Assembly: GCF_002288925.2 (NCBI RefSeq)
Contig: NW_022098057.1
Location: forward strand, 62,448,331 to 62,512,330
From: Delphinapterus leucas
Lineage: Eukaryota; Chordata; Mammalia; Artiodactyla; Monodontidae
Direction: 5' to 3'
Length of the DNA: 64,000 bases
The translations under genes and the position numbers were made by a program. This document shows positions 34,601 to 45,377 of the stretch, piece after piece (position 1 is the first letter of the stretch; every line of letters begins with the position of its first letter). Below the pieces are notes generated by a model. That model was given only the letters and a program-made list of their open reading frames with translations. It had not been told where the DNA came from and made no database searches.

Positions 34601-37600
34601 CTTCCCAGTCCCACTCTTCAGAGGTAACCATTGTTAAATGTTTGATGATTTTAGACACCTAGAGATGGTTTCTTAATCATCCCATTGAAAGGACCAGAAA
34701 CGAATGGCTTAGAAATTATAATACAATTAAAGCATTACTTCCCAGACCATTATCATTTCATGTCATAAACAAAAAAATAAAATTTATAGGGCACACTGGG
34801 TTAAATAAGGAAACTGAGGTAATTGGCCTGGGAACTTCAACCACCTGTCAAGCCTAGTCTCTCTATGGGCTGCGTGGATGAATGTGTCAGTACGCTTACA
34901 CATTGGTTACTTAGGAACACATTGGTTACTTGGGACAAAAGTTATATTGAAAAGTAATTTGCATCCTGATATTTTAACTCAGAAGTTGCAAACTAAAATG
35001 GCTCCAGGGGTGAGGTAGGTCATTTAAGTGAGTGAAATTGGGAGTAAGTAGGGAGTGGTGGTAACTTTTTCAGACTGAAGAACTGAGACCTCATCTAAAG
35101 GGGTAGCCACCACTCAGTTCCAGCTGATTATTATCCATCCAGCATGTGGATAGATAGGCATGGGATTGCCAGATGTTGCACTTTTTCAGAAAGTCAGGCA
35201 GAAAACCCTGATTTTCAGATTTTAAAAAATCATATTCAGTTCATGGACCATCAGTTTATATCCTCTGTTCTGACTTAATATTGGCTAGGGTTTGGAGAAT
35301 CTATACAGAGTCTAATGCTATTGAAACCTGGCCAGGATTTGTCTACTTTATAGACCATTAGGTTATTCATTTTCAGTACATATGTTTTTAAATTGATGCA
35401 ACTGCAAACTTTGTCTTTTAGCCCGTCGAGTTTGGAAAAATTATCTCCCCGCAATTAATGGGATTGTCTTTCTGGTGGACTGTGCAGACCATCCTCGACT
35501 CATGGAATCCAAAGTTGAGCTTAATGTATGTTTATATTTTTTCCTTTCTTGGCCTCTGTTTAAGAAATACAGCTCAGTAGTGCTAATACTTAATCATTCC
35601 AGTTAACATTTGGTAAAAGTCCTAGTTACAGGAAGAAAGTGTTTTAAAATCTAAGACATTGCTTTTCGATGTTCTGAGGAAACTTGGCTTGAACACGAGT
35701 AAATTAACTTTGCTTATATCTATCATAGGGTGACCCTTTGTGCAGTTTGCTCAGGACACTCCTCAGTTAATGCCTGTTTTCCCAGCATAATTAACGTCTT
35801 TCCCTTTCACATATCACATATGTTCACTGTTTATGAAGCGTTGGCATAGTGAAACCTTAAAGGAGATGTTAGTGTTCTTTGTGTTTTTGAATCTGTGTTC
35901 TCAGGTTGTGCCTGCCCACTCTTGCACTGAGTGACTTGTCAGACCTTAATAGTCTGTTCTGTCTTCAGTTTCAGTCACGTGCAGTGTTTGACACTAACTA
36001 GGACTCACCTCAAGTTTCTTCCTTTCTCAACATTGCATTTTCTTGGCTTGATAATTTCTGTAATGTTGCCTTTGTAATGCCTACTGTGTTACCCTGTGCC
36101 TCAGTCTTTCTCTTTGATTTACAACTCTCTCTCTGCATTTTTGTTCCTGGCAATTTGAACCTCTCAGGTTTAAGTATGTTTGTTGAATCTGAAGCTCTAG
36201 TCTCATGGAGAATCGCCTACAGGGCAGTCCTTCCCTTACTTGACCCCTTGGCACTGGTCATTCTCTCTCTAAATTCCCCTTTACATTCTTGGTTTTGGTG
36301 CTTTCTCTCTGGCTGATACTTCTCAGACTCTTTCACAAGCACCCGTTCCCCTGCTTAGCCCTTAAATCTTGGTGCTTTCCCAGGCTGGTCCAGGCTTCTC
36401 CCATTCCTTCATCTGCAACCCACATGCCAGTGACTCCCAGATGGATTTCTCTTGTTTAAACCTCTCTTGTGCTCCAGCCTCATACATAATGCTACTTATT
36501 AGAAACTCTACCTACCATTTCTGTTCTCCCAGAATGGAACTGTTCATTTTCCCTCATCTACGTGGACATGCAGTGAATTACTGTAGATTCCACCATCACC
36601 CTGCCATATACTAATGCTGGAAGGAACTTACTCAGACTTGTCTTTGCCCTACTTAATATTCTTGAATAGGTCTCTTACCACTTTGGTGATAAAATCCACA
36701 GATCTTTTGCTTAGCACATAAGATCTTTCATGATCTTTCCTCGTTTATTTCTTCAGCTTTTCTCTCTATTGCCTACCTTGAACTACATTCCAAACATAGA
36801 TAACAACTTGTTTTCCCTTGCGTATGCAGAAGTAACTGTCTCTGCCTGGTTTTCTCACCTGACCCTTACCCCATTTTGCTGGTAAATTTCTAAATGTCCT
36901 TTTAAGAGATTTCAGAGTTCAGGTATGACTGCTTCTGGGAAGCCTTCTCTGACCTCTCAGACTGTTAAACTCTCCAGCTTATCAGTGTCTGTTGTCTTTG
37001 CTGATTTTCTTTTAGGTCTCTCCCATCGGACTGTGAACTTAGATGGTAGGGACCTTGTCTTATTTCTTTGTGAAACCCCTGTACCTAGTAAAGCCTCGGG
37101 CACATAATACGCACTTTGTTAGTATTTAATGAATGAATGACATTCTTACTCTGATTTTGTATAACATTTCCTGGAACTTGAGATGTTCAAAGTAGGTTTC
37201 TCTTCAACTCTGCTCTTCTTTCCTAGCTTTTCCTGTCAGTGAAATAGATTCCCAGGCTTGAAATCTCTGCCAGCTTCGACTCCTGTGTTATCTGTCTTAT
37301 CATTTAGATATCAGTCTCTTCACTTTTTTCTCCAGAATGCCTGCTGCACTATTCATTACATGCTGCTAGCTTAGGTTAGATCATCATCCCTTACCTGAGC
37401 ACCACAGGTAGATACTATTTGCAAATTCATTGTACTAAAAGTGTAGATTCTATCTAATAATTTCTGGATTTGGGGTCTTTGGGATCTATTGTAGCTGACT
37501 TCTCAGACTGGCACTATAATGCTTGTCATCCCTTCCCAACCCATTTACTCTGTCAACACATGTCACCATAAATGCTTTAATCCAGCCAGGTGATACTCCA

Positions 37601-40333
37601 TGTGGCTTCCTGAATTCTTTTCCTGCCGTAAAGCCATTGCTTATATTCTTCCTTCTTTGGATTCTGCCTGTCCACACGCTGCCCCTCCTTCAGAGTCCAG
37701 TTTAGTTTCCACATTTTCACTAAGACTTTCCTCAAGCCCACATTGCCATTTTATTTTCCTGAACGTCTTTTAATATTTATATTCTCTTCCTATTCATTGC
37801 AACACTTAATCATCCACTTGCCTTGCTTTGCTGACAGATGAATATAGAGTGAGGATTTCTTGAGCCAGGGATATGTCTTACCTTTCCTTTTTTTTTTAAA
37901 TTTTATTTATTTATTTATGGCTGTGTTGGGTCTTCATTTCTGTGCGAGGGCTTTCTCTAGTTGCGGCAAGCAGGGGCCACTCTTCATCGCAGTGCGCGGG
38001 CCTCTCACTATCGCGGCCTCTCTTGTTGCGGAGCACAGGCTCCATATGCGCAGGCTCAGTAGTTGTGGCTCACAGACCCAGTTGCTCCGCGGCATGTGGG
38101 ATCTTCCCAGACCAGGGCTCGAACCCGTGTCCCCTGCATTGGCAGGCAGATTCTCAACCACTGTGCCACCAGGGAAGCCCCTTACCTTTCCTTTTGTCTT
38201 CCTCTCAGTGTCGGAGATAGTGCTTTGCGCACATGGGACATCTAGTGTATATCTGGGGACTCTGGTAGTCATCTTTGAGGCTCTGTAGCCAGAGCTTTGT
38301 TCTTCTAGGACAGTGCTCAGGGGAGAGCTGAGGATGGCTTGTGGCTGAGTGATTTAGCTCAGAGTTAAGGTTGGGCAGTTTTGCTGCCTTGCAAATAGAC
38401 ACAGCTTTACATTATAATTGTTTTGAAGCTGTTAGGGGATTTCTAACTAATGTCAAGGTAATTTTTAGGGGCTATAATGTCAAGATTAACTTTTAGTTAA
38501 TCACTCAGGTATAAATATGGTCAGATTTTCACTTTACATTTGATACCTTATAGACAAGTGAAAGTCAAAGTTGTTTTCATTATTTGGTGGGCTTTTATAG
38601 ATTCCTCACTCAACCCATTTTTTATCTTGTCTTTAGGCTTTAATGACTGATGAAACAATATCCAACGTGCCAATCCTTATCTTGGGTAACAAAATTGACA
38701 GAACAGATGCAATCAGTGAAGAAAAACTGCGTGAGATATTTGGGCTTTATGGACAGACCACAGGAAAGGCAAGAGAAGAATCTTCAGGGGACATATTATA
38801 AAGGAAATTCACAGCTTGTGAAACATTCATGTTGTGCTATCTAGATTTTACTTGTCTTTCAGAAGTAACTGGGCTTAGTATTTGTTTAACTAGAGGTGAT
38901 TTTAGACTCTCTCAAGGCAGGAGCATGTTCTTTTTTTAACTGTTTTCTAATGAGAGTTTCCTCGGGTATATAAGGATGAAGGAAATGGTAGAAAAAGCAA
39001 ACTTGTCATTTTAAGAATTTTCTGACTGTCTTTCAAATCCAGTTCTGAGAAATCAATTTTGAAAGCCCTCCTTAGCCAGAAATTTTTTTCCACTGGAAAT
39101 TTCAGATTATGAAGAGTGATCATTTATATCGCTTTCCATGCATTGAAATCAGAGCACTGGGTTATCCTCAGTGCTCCTTGCTGAAAGAGGTAGGACTGTT
39201 ACCTCTATTTTGAAGATGAGGAAACTCAGAGAGTTATTGGCTCAGGTCTACACAGCAAGTCAGTGATGAAATCAGGAATAGAACCCAAGTCTTCCAGGTC
39301 AGTAGGTTATGCTGTTTCCAGTAGGAAGCAGAACCCTGTTGCAGAAAAGTATGCTTGGGAGAGAAAAATCTAGAACAGCCATAATTACAGGAATCCTGGT
39401 CTTTTGGGCTTGGGGTTTTGGCATATTTAATTTTTTTAAATGTCCTTTTCTGGGATCTTTAACTTCCTGACTTTTTTGTCTTTTTTTTTTTTTTTTTTTT
39501 TTTTGCGGTACGCGGGCCTCTCACTGTTGTGGCCTCTCCCGTTGTGGAGCAAAGGCTCCGGACGCGCAGGCTCAGCGGCCATGGCTCACGGGCCTAGCCG
39601 CTCCGCGGCATGTGGGATCTTCCCGGACCGGGGCACGAACCCGTGTCCCCTGCGTTGGCAGGCGGACTCTCAACCACTGCGCCACCAGGGAAGCCCCTTC
39701 CTGACTTTTTTGCATGGCTCCTTAGTCTTGCCTCTTCTTGGTTATCTAGTTCTTTCTAGAAATGCTTCCTTTAATTAATTAAGTTTTCCCTCTTACAGGC
39801 ACATGAATTTTTAATTTTCTTAATGTAACCTGTCATTAGTGTGTATTTCTGAATGCTTGTGTCAATGAGGATGTCCTTATGTCTAAGAAGTCCTGGATTT
39901 CTTTTGTCCATGAAAGAGCCTGCTGGTTCTGTGGGTCCCAGTGGCCTTTTTCTTGGTTTGCTGCCATAGCTTTCCAGATGCATGTTGGTGTGTTCAAAGC
40001 AAAGGCTCTTCACAATGAGAGGGAGAACCTGGTAATAGGACTGGGCTGCTTATCTGTCCTGAAAGCACAAACCCCAATGGCCTTGACCACATTTCTGTAA
40101 TTAATCCCTACTCAGATTTGCTTTTGAGGGAAAGAGAAAGTGATTTTTGTTGTCACCCTTTCAAGCTTTTCCACATGGAGACGCTAATGGACCTTTCTTG
40201 ATTTTGCCTCCCCTAGGGGAATGTGACCCTGAAGGAGCTGAATGCCCGCCCTATGGAAGTGTTCATGTGCAGTGTGCTCAAGAGGCAAGGCTATGGCGAG
40301 GGCTTCCGTTGGCTCTCCCAGTATATTGACTGA
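31586..40333 (+). CDS. SAR1A: GTP-binding protein SAR1a, complete coding region
   Basis: SAR1A is the small GTPase that starts COPII coat assembly at ER exit sites: GTP loading by SEC12 exposes an N-terminal amphipathic helix, which recruits SEC23/24. Exons 31586-31643, 31778-31897, 32328-32393, 35422-35525, 38637-38768 and 40217-40333 join to 198 codons, the family length. Visible motifs are the N-terminal MSFIFEW segment, P-loop GLDNAGKTT (32-40), switch DLGGHE (75-80), NKID (134-137) and SVLKR near 179-183. [20 protein letters not shown] and GNVTLKEL favour SAR1A over SAR1B. The last intron has a GC donor. Differences from human as I remember it (Leu8, Pro106, Met109) avoid the motifs. Confidence 0.97.
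31778..31897 (+). CDS. SAR1A: SAR1A coding exon 2 (P-loop)
   Basis: The acceptor is TTTTTAG and the donor GTAGGT. It encodes [20 protein letters not shown], then the [19 protein letters not shown] switch I region. Confidence 0.96.
32328..32393 (+). CDS. SAR1A: SAR1A coding exon 3 (switch II)
   Basis: The acceptor is TTTTCAG and the donor GTAAGA. It encodes [20 protein letters not shown], then EQ. It contains the catalytic-loop histidine of DLGGHE. Confidence 0.96.
32520..32990 (-). mobile_element. Probable old LINE-1 3' UTR in SAR1A intron 3
   Basis: 'AAATTTGCCAAAAGTTGCAT' near 32535 recurs as 'AAATTTGTCAAAAGTTGCAA' near 32947. L1M-like wording, uncertain. Confidence 0.4.
33874..34363. mobile_element. 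Tigger-like (TcMar) DNA transposon relic
   Basis: Starts CAGATGGTCCCCAACTTAAT and ends with its inverted counterpart ('GTTAGTCAAGAAAAATCTG'), flanked by TA at 33872-33873 and 34364-34365. The internal text is that of a known mammalian mariner/Tigger MITE. It lies in SAR1A intron 3. Confidence 0.78.
34370..35400. other. SAR1A intron 3 remainder, no recognised feature
   Basis: 'CACATTGGTTACTTAGGAA' is followed by a near copy at 34916-34935, a tiny direct repeat. Nothing else is recognised. Confidence 0.45.
35422..35525 (+). CDS. SAR1A: SAR1A coding exon 4
   Basis: The acceptor is CTTTTAG and the donor GTATGT. It encodes [20 protein letters not shown], then [15 protein letters not shown]. Confidence 0.96.
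36390..37142 (+). mobile_element. L2 LINE relic in SAR1A intron 4
   Basis: The 3' part reads 'GACTGTGAACTTAGATGGTA', 'GGGACCTTGTCTTATTTC' and 'GTTAGTATTTAATGAATGAA'. The upstream 'AGATCTTTCATGATCTTTCC' fits the same element. Confidence 0.6.
37892..38180 (-). mobile_element. CHR-type SINE, intermediate form
   Basis: T/A-rich tail, long-form 3' domain, then short-form-like 'GCCTCTCACTATCGCGGCCT' text. The exact duplication CTTACCTTTCCTTTT at 37877-37891 and 38181-38195 brackets it. It lies in SAR1A intron 4. Confidence 0.93.
38637..38768 (+). CDS. SAR1A: SAR1A coding exon 5 (NKID motif), GC donor
   Basis: The acceptor is GTCTTTAG. It encodes [20 protein letters not shown], then [20 protein letters not shown] and TTGK. 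The exon must end after AAG at 38768, because the protein continues with GNVTL in the next exon, and the intron then starts GCAAGA (38769), not GT. Confidence 0.95.
39180..39310 (-). mobile_element. MIR SINE relic in the last SAR1A intron
   Basis: 'TTTTGAAGATGAGGAAACTC', 'CTACACAGCAAGTCAGTGAT' and 'ATAGAACCCAAGTCTTCC'. Confidence 0.68.
39479..39696 (-). mobile_element. CHR-type SINE, short form
   Basis: A T-run of about 24 bases, then GCGGTACGCGGGCCTCTCAC and an ending CCACCAGGGAAGCC. The exact 16-bp duplication CTTCCTGACTTTTTTG at 39463-39478 and 39697-39712 and the low divergence make it one of the youngest copies here. Confidence 0.95.
40217..40333 (+). CDS. SAR1A: SAR1A last coding exon and stop
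   Basis: The acceptor is CCCCTAG. It encodes [20 protein letters not shown], then [18 protein letters not shown] and TGA at 40331-40333. Confidence 0.96.
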   Translation, partial: GNVTLKELNARPMEVFMCSVLKRQGYGEGFRWLSQYID

Positions 40334-42660
40334 TGTTTGGACAGTGAAAATAAAAGAGTTTTACTTCTCTGGACTGATCCTATTCACAGCTTCCTCATGA
40401 ACTTTTCTAATAGAACAAGGAAAGCTCTCCAACCATGTCTGGCGTTGAGAAGCCAAGAGTCTCTGTCAGCTCTCTCATCGCCCAGTGGTGACATGTGCTC
40501 TTCTCCACGCTGTTGGGAGGTAACGCTGCCCCACGTGCTGGTGCAGGTCAGCACCCCGGGACTTGGAAGTGGCAGGATTTGCCAGGTAGAGCTGTGTGCC
40601 ATCATGGAGCACCTGGAAAGAAAAACACGTCTCACCACTGTGGTTGATTTCAAAAGAAAGTGATTCTATTTTTTAAAGAAAGTGTTATTAGTGTAATTGG
40701 TGACCCTCCTAATAACTTTTTGAGTTCACAATTTACTTGGTCCAGAGTTTGCTTTTTTTTTTTTAACTAGTGAATGGCATTTAGATACTTCATAAAATTA
40801 TGCACAGGTACATGTTGGAGGCCAGAGCTCAGTCAAATGAACAGCAGGCTGGTGAGAGAGACTCCCCTCTCACTAACTGCCTTGTAGTAGGTGGCACCAC
40901 CTTGTGCACAGAGCACTAGGAAAGGGCAGAACCCCGGCCGTGCAGTTAAGGCCAGTTCCCACAGTCTCGGGCTACTGTCATTCCTCATCCCAGCATGCAT
41001 AGCAGATTGTTCACTGCGGAGGAGTTAATTGTAGAGTGGGTTATTGTTATTATTTTTACTCATAAAGTTACAAATTTTAGCCAGTCTTTACTTTTATGTA
41101 GTTGTGAAATTTCATTTCCCTCTGTAGCACCTTTTTCATTTTCAGTCGTAAAAGTGACTTTTGCCTCATGAAAGACTTGAGAACACATCCCTTGTTGTCA
41201 CACACTGCAGGTGTGTCTCAGCCATTTTTGCAGATTCTAGGGGAAATTTTTCTGAATAGGAGAGTCACACAGGATGAAGTTAACAGCTTAAGGGCTCTTA
41301 ATTCTGTGAGTTGAGAACTTAAAAGTCTGGTATTGTAGCATTTGTTTGAATCTAGGAAAGATTCATTCATTGGGCTTTAAAATTTCCACTTGCAGAATTT
41401 GGTTTCTTTATTGGACTCTTCATGAGCTCTATTTTTTTTAATTGGTTATCAACTTATTTTTGATGTTAAACTTATTTTGATGTAGCTTTTCCAGATTTTT
41501 GGGGGTGGGGTGGGGGGTGTTAGGAAATTGCCTTTCTCCAGTCCAGAAATAATCTGGGGAAACTCTAAGCCAAGAACTTTGTGTCGAGCTGTTCTTTTGG
41601 GCCAGTATCACTTGTCGGTAAGCACCTGGTATAAAAGCCTCAGCATCCCCAGTAGTGTGATGAGGATTATTTTTATAGCATTCCATTTTCCTAATGCCAC
41701 GTGTGAAATTGGATTATCATGATCTTAACCAATATTTTACCCTTGTAATAAAGGATGAAGGGATAGGAGATGGTCTTCATGTGGGAGGATATCTTCATTC
41801 ATTTTTCCTTTAATGAAAGATAAGAGGTATTTTCCTCAAAACTGAAAATTGTAATTCCGAGGTGTATTTGCAGAGGCCCGAACTAAATTCAGTGGATTGT
41901 TGCTTCTAATGTGAGGGCGGGGAAGGTGTGGATAATGTATTCCTGGGGTGAGAGTATCGTTCTTTAGTTGGATTTCCCAGGTGAGTACTGAAGAATGTTT
42001 CCCATTCTTCAGTACTCACCTGTTGGGAAAGCATGCTTTTTCACTGCTAGGTACCAAATGCAGAGGCCCAGTGAAGTATAAAGCTGGGAAGAGCATGCCT
42101 TTCATTTATTAGCAAGCATAGCTGGTTTGGAAAGGGGTTAAAGCCTTAAGTGAACAAATCTAGCTAACAGTGAATGAACTAGGTAGTTAACTTGCATACT
42201 TCTAATTTTCTTTGGCTAAAGGTAACCCATACTTCTCTCTCCAGAGATACGAGAGGTATGATTGCTTCAGTGTTAGTTTTCTGGTTTTTGGTTTGTTTTT
42301 TTTTTATATTTGTCCCTAATCATTTTTTAGCAAGCTAGAAAACTGGATTCTACACAGGGCAGCTCTTTGTGAAGGTGGTTTATTTTGGCCACTGGAGAAA
42401 GAGTCGGGATTGAAAAATCAAGTGGCAGCAGTCTATTTCTTGCCCCACAGAAATAATATAGAGGAAAGAAGCCGCTGTGAGGAACTTGGCTCCTGACAGT
42501 TAGGGTCAGAGCTTTGTACTGGAACTCCCATGAATTGAGACTTTTCATTCTGTTTTATCAGAGTGCATATATGTCCTATTTCAGGAAAAGTAAAACAGTC
42601 ATTTACAAAAGAAAGTCAATCTGTATCCTAAGCGTTTTAATAAAAAGTTAAAACAAATTT
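40334..42660 (+). other. SAR1A: SAR1A 3' UTR (extent inferred)
   Basis: AATAAA motifs occur close to the stop (about 40349), near 41748 and at about 42638. The last is followed by a T-rich stretch, so a 3' UTR of up to 2.3 kb is plausible with shorter forms. It contains the perfect hairpin at 41978-42022. Confidence 0.5.
41978..42022. repeat. Perfect 20-bp inverted repeat, 5-base loop
   Basis: Arms CAGGTGAGTACTGAAGAATG (41978-41997) and its exact reverse complement (42003-42022) with loop TTTCC. TTTCC before and GGAAA after (42026-42030) extend the stem past a three-base bulge. It lies in the likely SAR1A 3' UTR. Confidence 0.97.
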
Positions 42661-42664
42661 GGTA

Positions 42665-43950
42665 TCTTGCTCCTTTTTTTTGGCATTGGTTTGTTCTGAG
42701 TATGAACATAGCATGACATTTGTTGTGGGGGGTGGGGCAAAAGTTCTTCCATACTTACGGGAAGAAATATTTACAACGGGTGTGAGAGACAGACTTTGCT
42801 ACGGGGGGGCATGGGGTATGGGTGGAAAGGCCAGGCCAATTTACACATTCCACTGGAAGTAATAAATTTAGTACCGTTTGAGAGCCTTGGAACATGCAGT
42901 GGTCCCAGGACTGGTGGTCATTTATGCAACAGGAAGGACATGGCAGACTTTTGAACAAAATCTGTTAACATGCTAGCAAGGACTGGGTCCAGTTTAGCTG
43001 TGTTTCATCATTTGATACAAAATTGGAGAGAATCCGGTTGAATGCTACATTTGACAAAATAGAAGTAATGAAACCTGTGCTTGTGCATTTACTAGGCTTG
43101 TAGGAAGCTTTGCTTTTAAAAAACCCAAATGAGGTTCTAAAACTAAAGTACTGGAATAAAACAGAATGGGAAGCAAAATGCACCAGGTTCTTTTTGACTG
43201 AGTATTAAATTACTGGAGGCATCGAGATTGAAACTAATACAGTGGAATGATGCCATGGGTTTTACGCTTATATGGGTTTGTGTCATTTGAGTCAGAGCAG
43301 TACATGAAAATTAAAGGCTGAGTCAATGAGCCCAGCACTAGGGGGTCTCACCTTGGCTGTTGACTGTGACTTGGGACTCCACTGTGATGTGCCGTAAACA
43401 GAAAAACATGCAAACAGTTCATGCTGGAGGCTTGGGCGTCATTAAGGGAGAATCACTGGACTCCAGAGAGAGAGAAGCAATTGCTAGGAAGTTGGATAGT
43501 TAATAGGTTTTACTGCGATCAAGCCATCTTCTATGTCAGAACCAAAAGAAGACAGTACCAGCTATAGGAAGACTGCTGATTTCAGTCCTGCCTCATGCTA
43601 TAATGGATCATCATTCTCCTTTCTCAAACAGGTTTGTGTCGCTGGGAGCATTGAGCATTACCCTGTGTTGTGCTTGGGATACACCAAGCAGTGTTAGTTT
43701 ATTCAAAATTTTGAGGCAGAAAGGCTATGTAATTTAAGTAGTAATTGAATATTTTCATTAATGCTGACATAAATACGTATTAAAATAATCTTATTAAAAT
43801 TACTTTAGTTGACATTGTGATAGACCTTTATAAAATGTCTAGCTTGTGGTGACTGCTTCAGGGATATCCTGCAGCCCCCCAAAACATATTTGTTCATGTT
43901 CCTCTGTCCTCAGGGTGACTTCATTGGAAAAGTAAGGATGTTTTATGTCA
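42665..43950. other. Spacer between SAR1A and TYSND1, no gene seen
   Basis: Further AATAAA motifs at about 42860 and 43154 could be distal SAR1A signals. No coding frame with recognisable content. Confidence 0.4.
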
Positions 43951-43958
43951 GGGTAGAG

Positions 43959-44245
43959 CAGGGATGGCAAACTACAGCTCGTGGTCCAGATCTGGCCTGC
44001 TGCCTGTTTCTGTATGGCCTGTGAGAAAAATTAAAAAAGAATGAAATTTTGTGACATGGCACAATTATATAAAATTCAAATTTCAGGGCCCATAAGTAAA
44101 ATTTTATTGGAACACAGCCACCCCATTTCTTTAGCTTTTGCATGCTACAACAGCAGAGCTGAGTATTTAGGACAAAGAAGGTATGGCCCACAAAACCTCA
44201 GCTATTTATTTACACTCTGGCCTTTTACAGAAAAAGTGACCCCTG
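43959..44245. mobile_element. hAT-type non-autonomous DNA transposon relic
   Basis: Begins CAGGGATGGCAAACTACAGC and ends 'GTGACCCCTG', imperfect inverted termini. Inside is 'TTTATTGGAACACAGCCACC'. It is the same family as 17545-17762. Confidence 0.72.
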
Positions 44246-44510
44246 ATCTAGATAAATCCTGGCTGATGGTTATAAATCATTATATGAAATGTGCATAATG
44301 CAAACTATAGGGTTGTGTAATTTAAAACTTTGACTTCAGCTACTGTTTATCATAGTTTTAAAAGGCAATTTTTGGAGCAAATCCAGTTTCCATGAGATAT
44401 GTAGGGTGTGGCTTTGGCATCAGAAGACCAGAGGTGTAATCTTACGAGCTCCATTATCCCCCCTAGTGGATTACTGTACGGTTTACTTGCAAAATACTGA
44501 ACAGCTTTTT

Positions 44511-44855
44511 AAAAATTATTAATTAATTAATTATTGGCTGTGTTGGGTCTTTGTTGCTGCACACGGGCTTTCTTTAGTTGCTGCAAGCAGGGGCTACCCT
44601 TCGTTGCGGTGCGCGGGCTTCTCATTGCGGTGGCTTCTCTTGTTGCGGAGCACGGGCTCTAGGCGAGCGGGCTCAGTAGTTGTGGCACGTGGGCTAAGTA
44701 GTTGTGGCCCGCAGGCTCCAGAGCGCAGGCTCAGTAGTTATGGCACACAGGCTTAGTTGCTCCGCGGCATGTGGGATCTTCCCAGACCAGGGCTCGAACC
44801 CGTGTCCCCTGCATTGGCAGGCAGATTCTTAACCTCTGCGACACCAGGGAAATCC
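44511..44855 (-). mobile_element. CHR-type SINE, long form
   Basis: ATTAATTAATTA tail, GGCTGTGTTGGGTCTTTG, ending ACACCAGGGAAATCCC. Imperfect duplication ACTGAACAGCTTTTT/CCTGAACGCCTTCTT at 44496-44510 and 44856-44870. Confidence 0.9.
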
Positions 44856-45099
44856 CCTGAACGCCTTCTTTGTCCATCTTATCCCAGGGATCAGAGGTCG
44901 GATGTCTCCTACACCTGGGCAGATACTGACAGGTCCTGTCAAGGCCTGGGCAAGTCTAGCCACCTCAGGGCGCATTTCTGTTCCCTTTCCTGAAGCTCAG
45001 CGAACAGAGACGAGACTAGGCTCCGAGGGACCAGCACGCCCCTATCTCCCAGTAAAGCCACATTCCTGTCACTCTCCCGGGTCTCTTCCTCCGGTCCCG

Positions 45100-45377
45100 C
45101 TTCGCCCTCAACGTCGCACAGGTGACCTGAACCATCTAGGGCGCGGAAAGGCGGGGTCAGCCTCGGCAGCCAATCAGGGCTCGGCCCCTAGCCCAGCCAA
45201 TCGGGCCGGGCCAGTTGGGGCTTAGCCAATCCGGCCGGAAGAGGAAGACCTGGGATAGTGCCTGCGCTTCTCGCTGCCAGCTTTGGGTGGCGCTACGTGG
45301 GGTCAGCTGGTGCCGGCCGCGGTCCTTGCTCGCTTGCTTGTTCCCCGGGAGGCCACTGGTGTGCCGTCCCCGAGGCC
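45100..45377 (+). promoter_or_regulatory. TYSND1: TYSND1 CpG-island promoter with three CCAAT boxes and 5' UTR
   Basis: CCAAT boxes in (A/T)GCCAATC-type context lie at 45170-45174, 45197-45201 and 45226-45230, spaced 27 and 29 bases. An ETS-type CCGGAAG follows at 45235-45241. No TATA box is evident. Multiple NF-Y sites at such spacing are a known promoter design; binding here is inferred. Transcription probably starts between about 45240 and 45300. Confidence 0.75.

Noticed and set aside
41497..41518. G-rich run as a possible quadruplex in the SAR1A 3' UTR
   Set aside because: Only three long G-runs are present, so the usual four-run pattern is not met without special pleading.
45258..45377. 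40-residue N-terminal extension of TYSND1
   Set aside because: The frame is open but its first codon is GTG. The first ATG after the promoter is 45378 in strong context and matches the family start.
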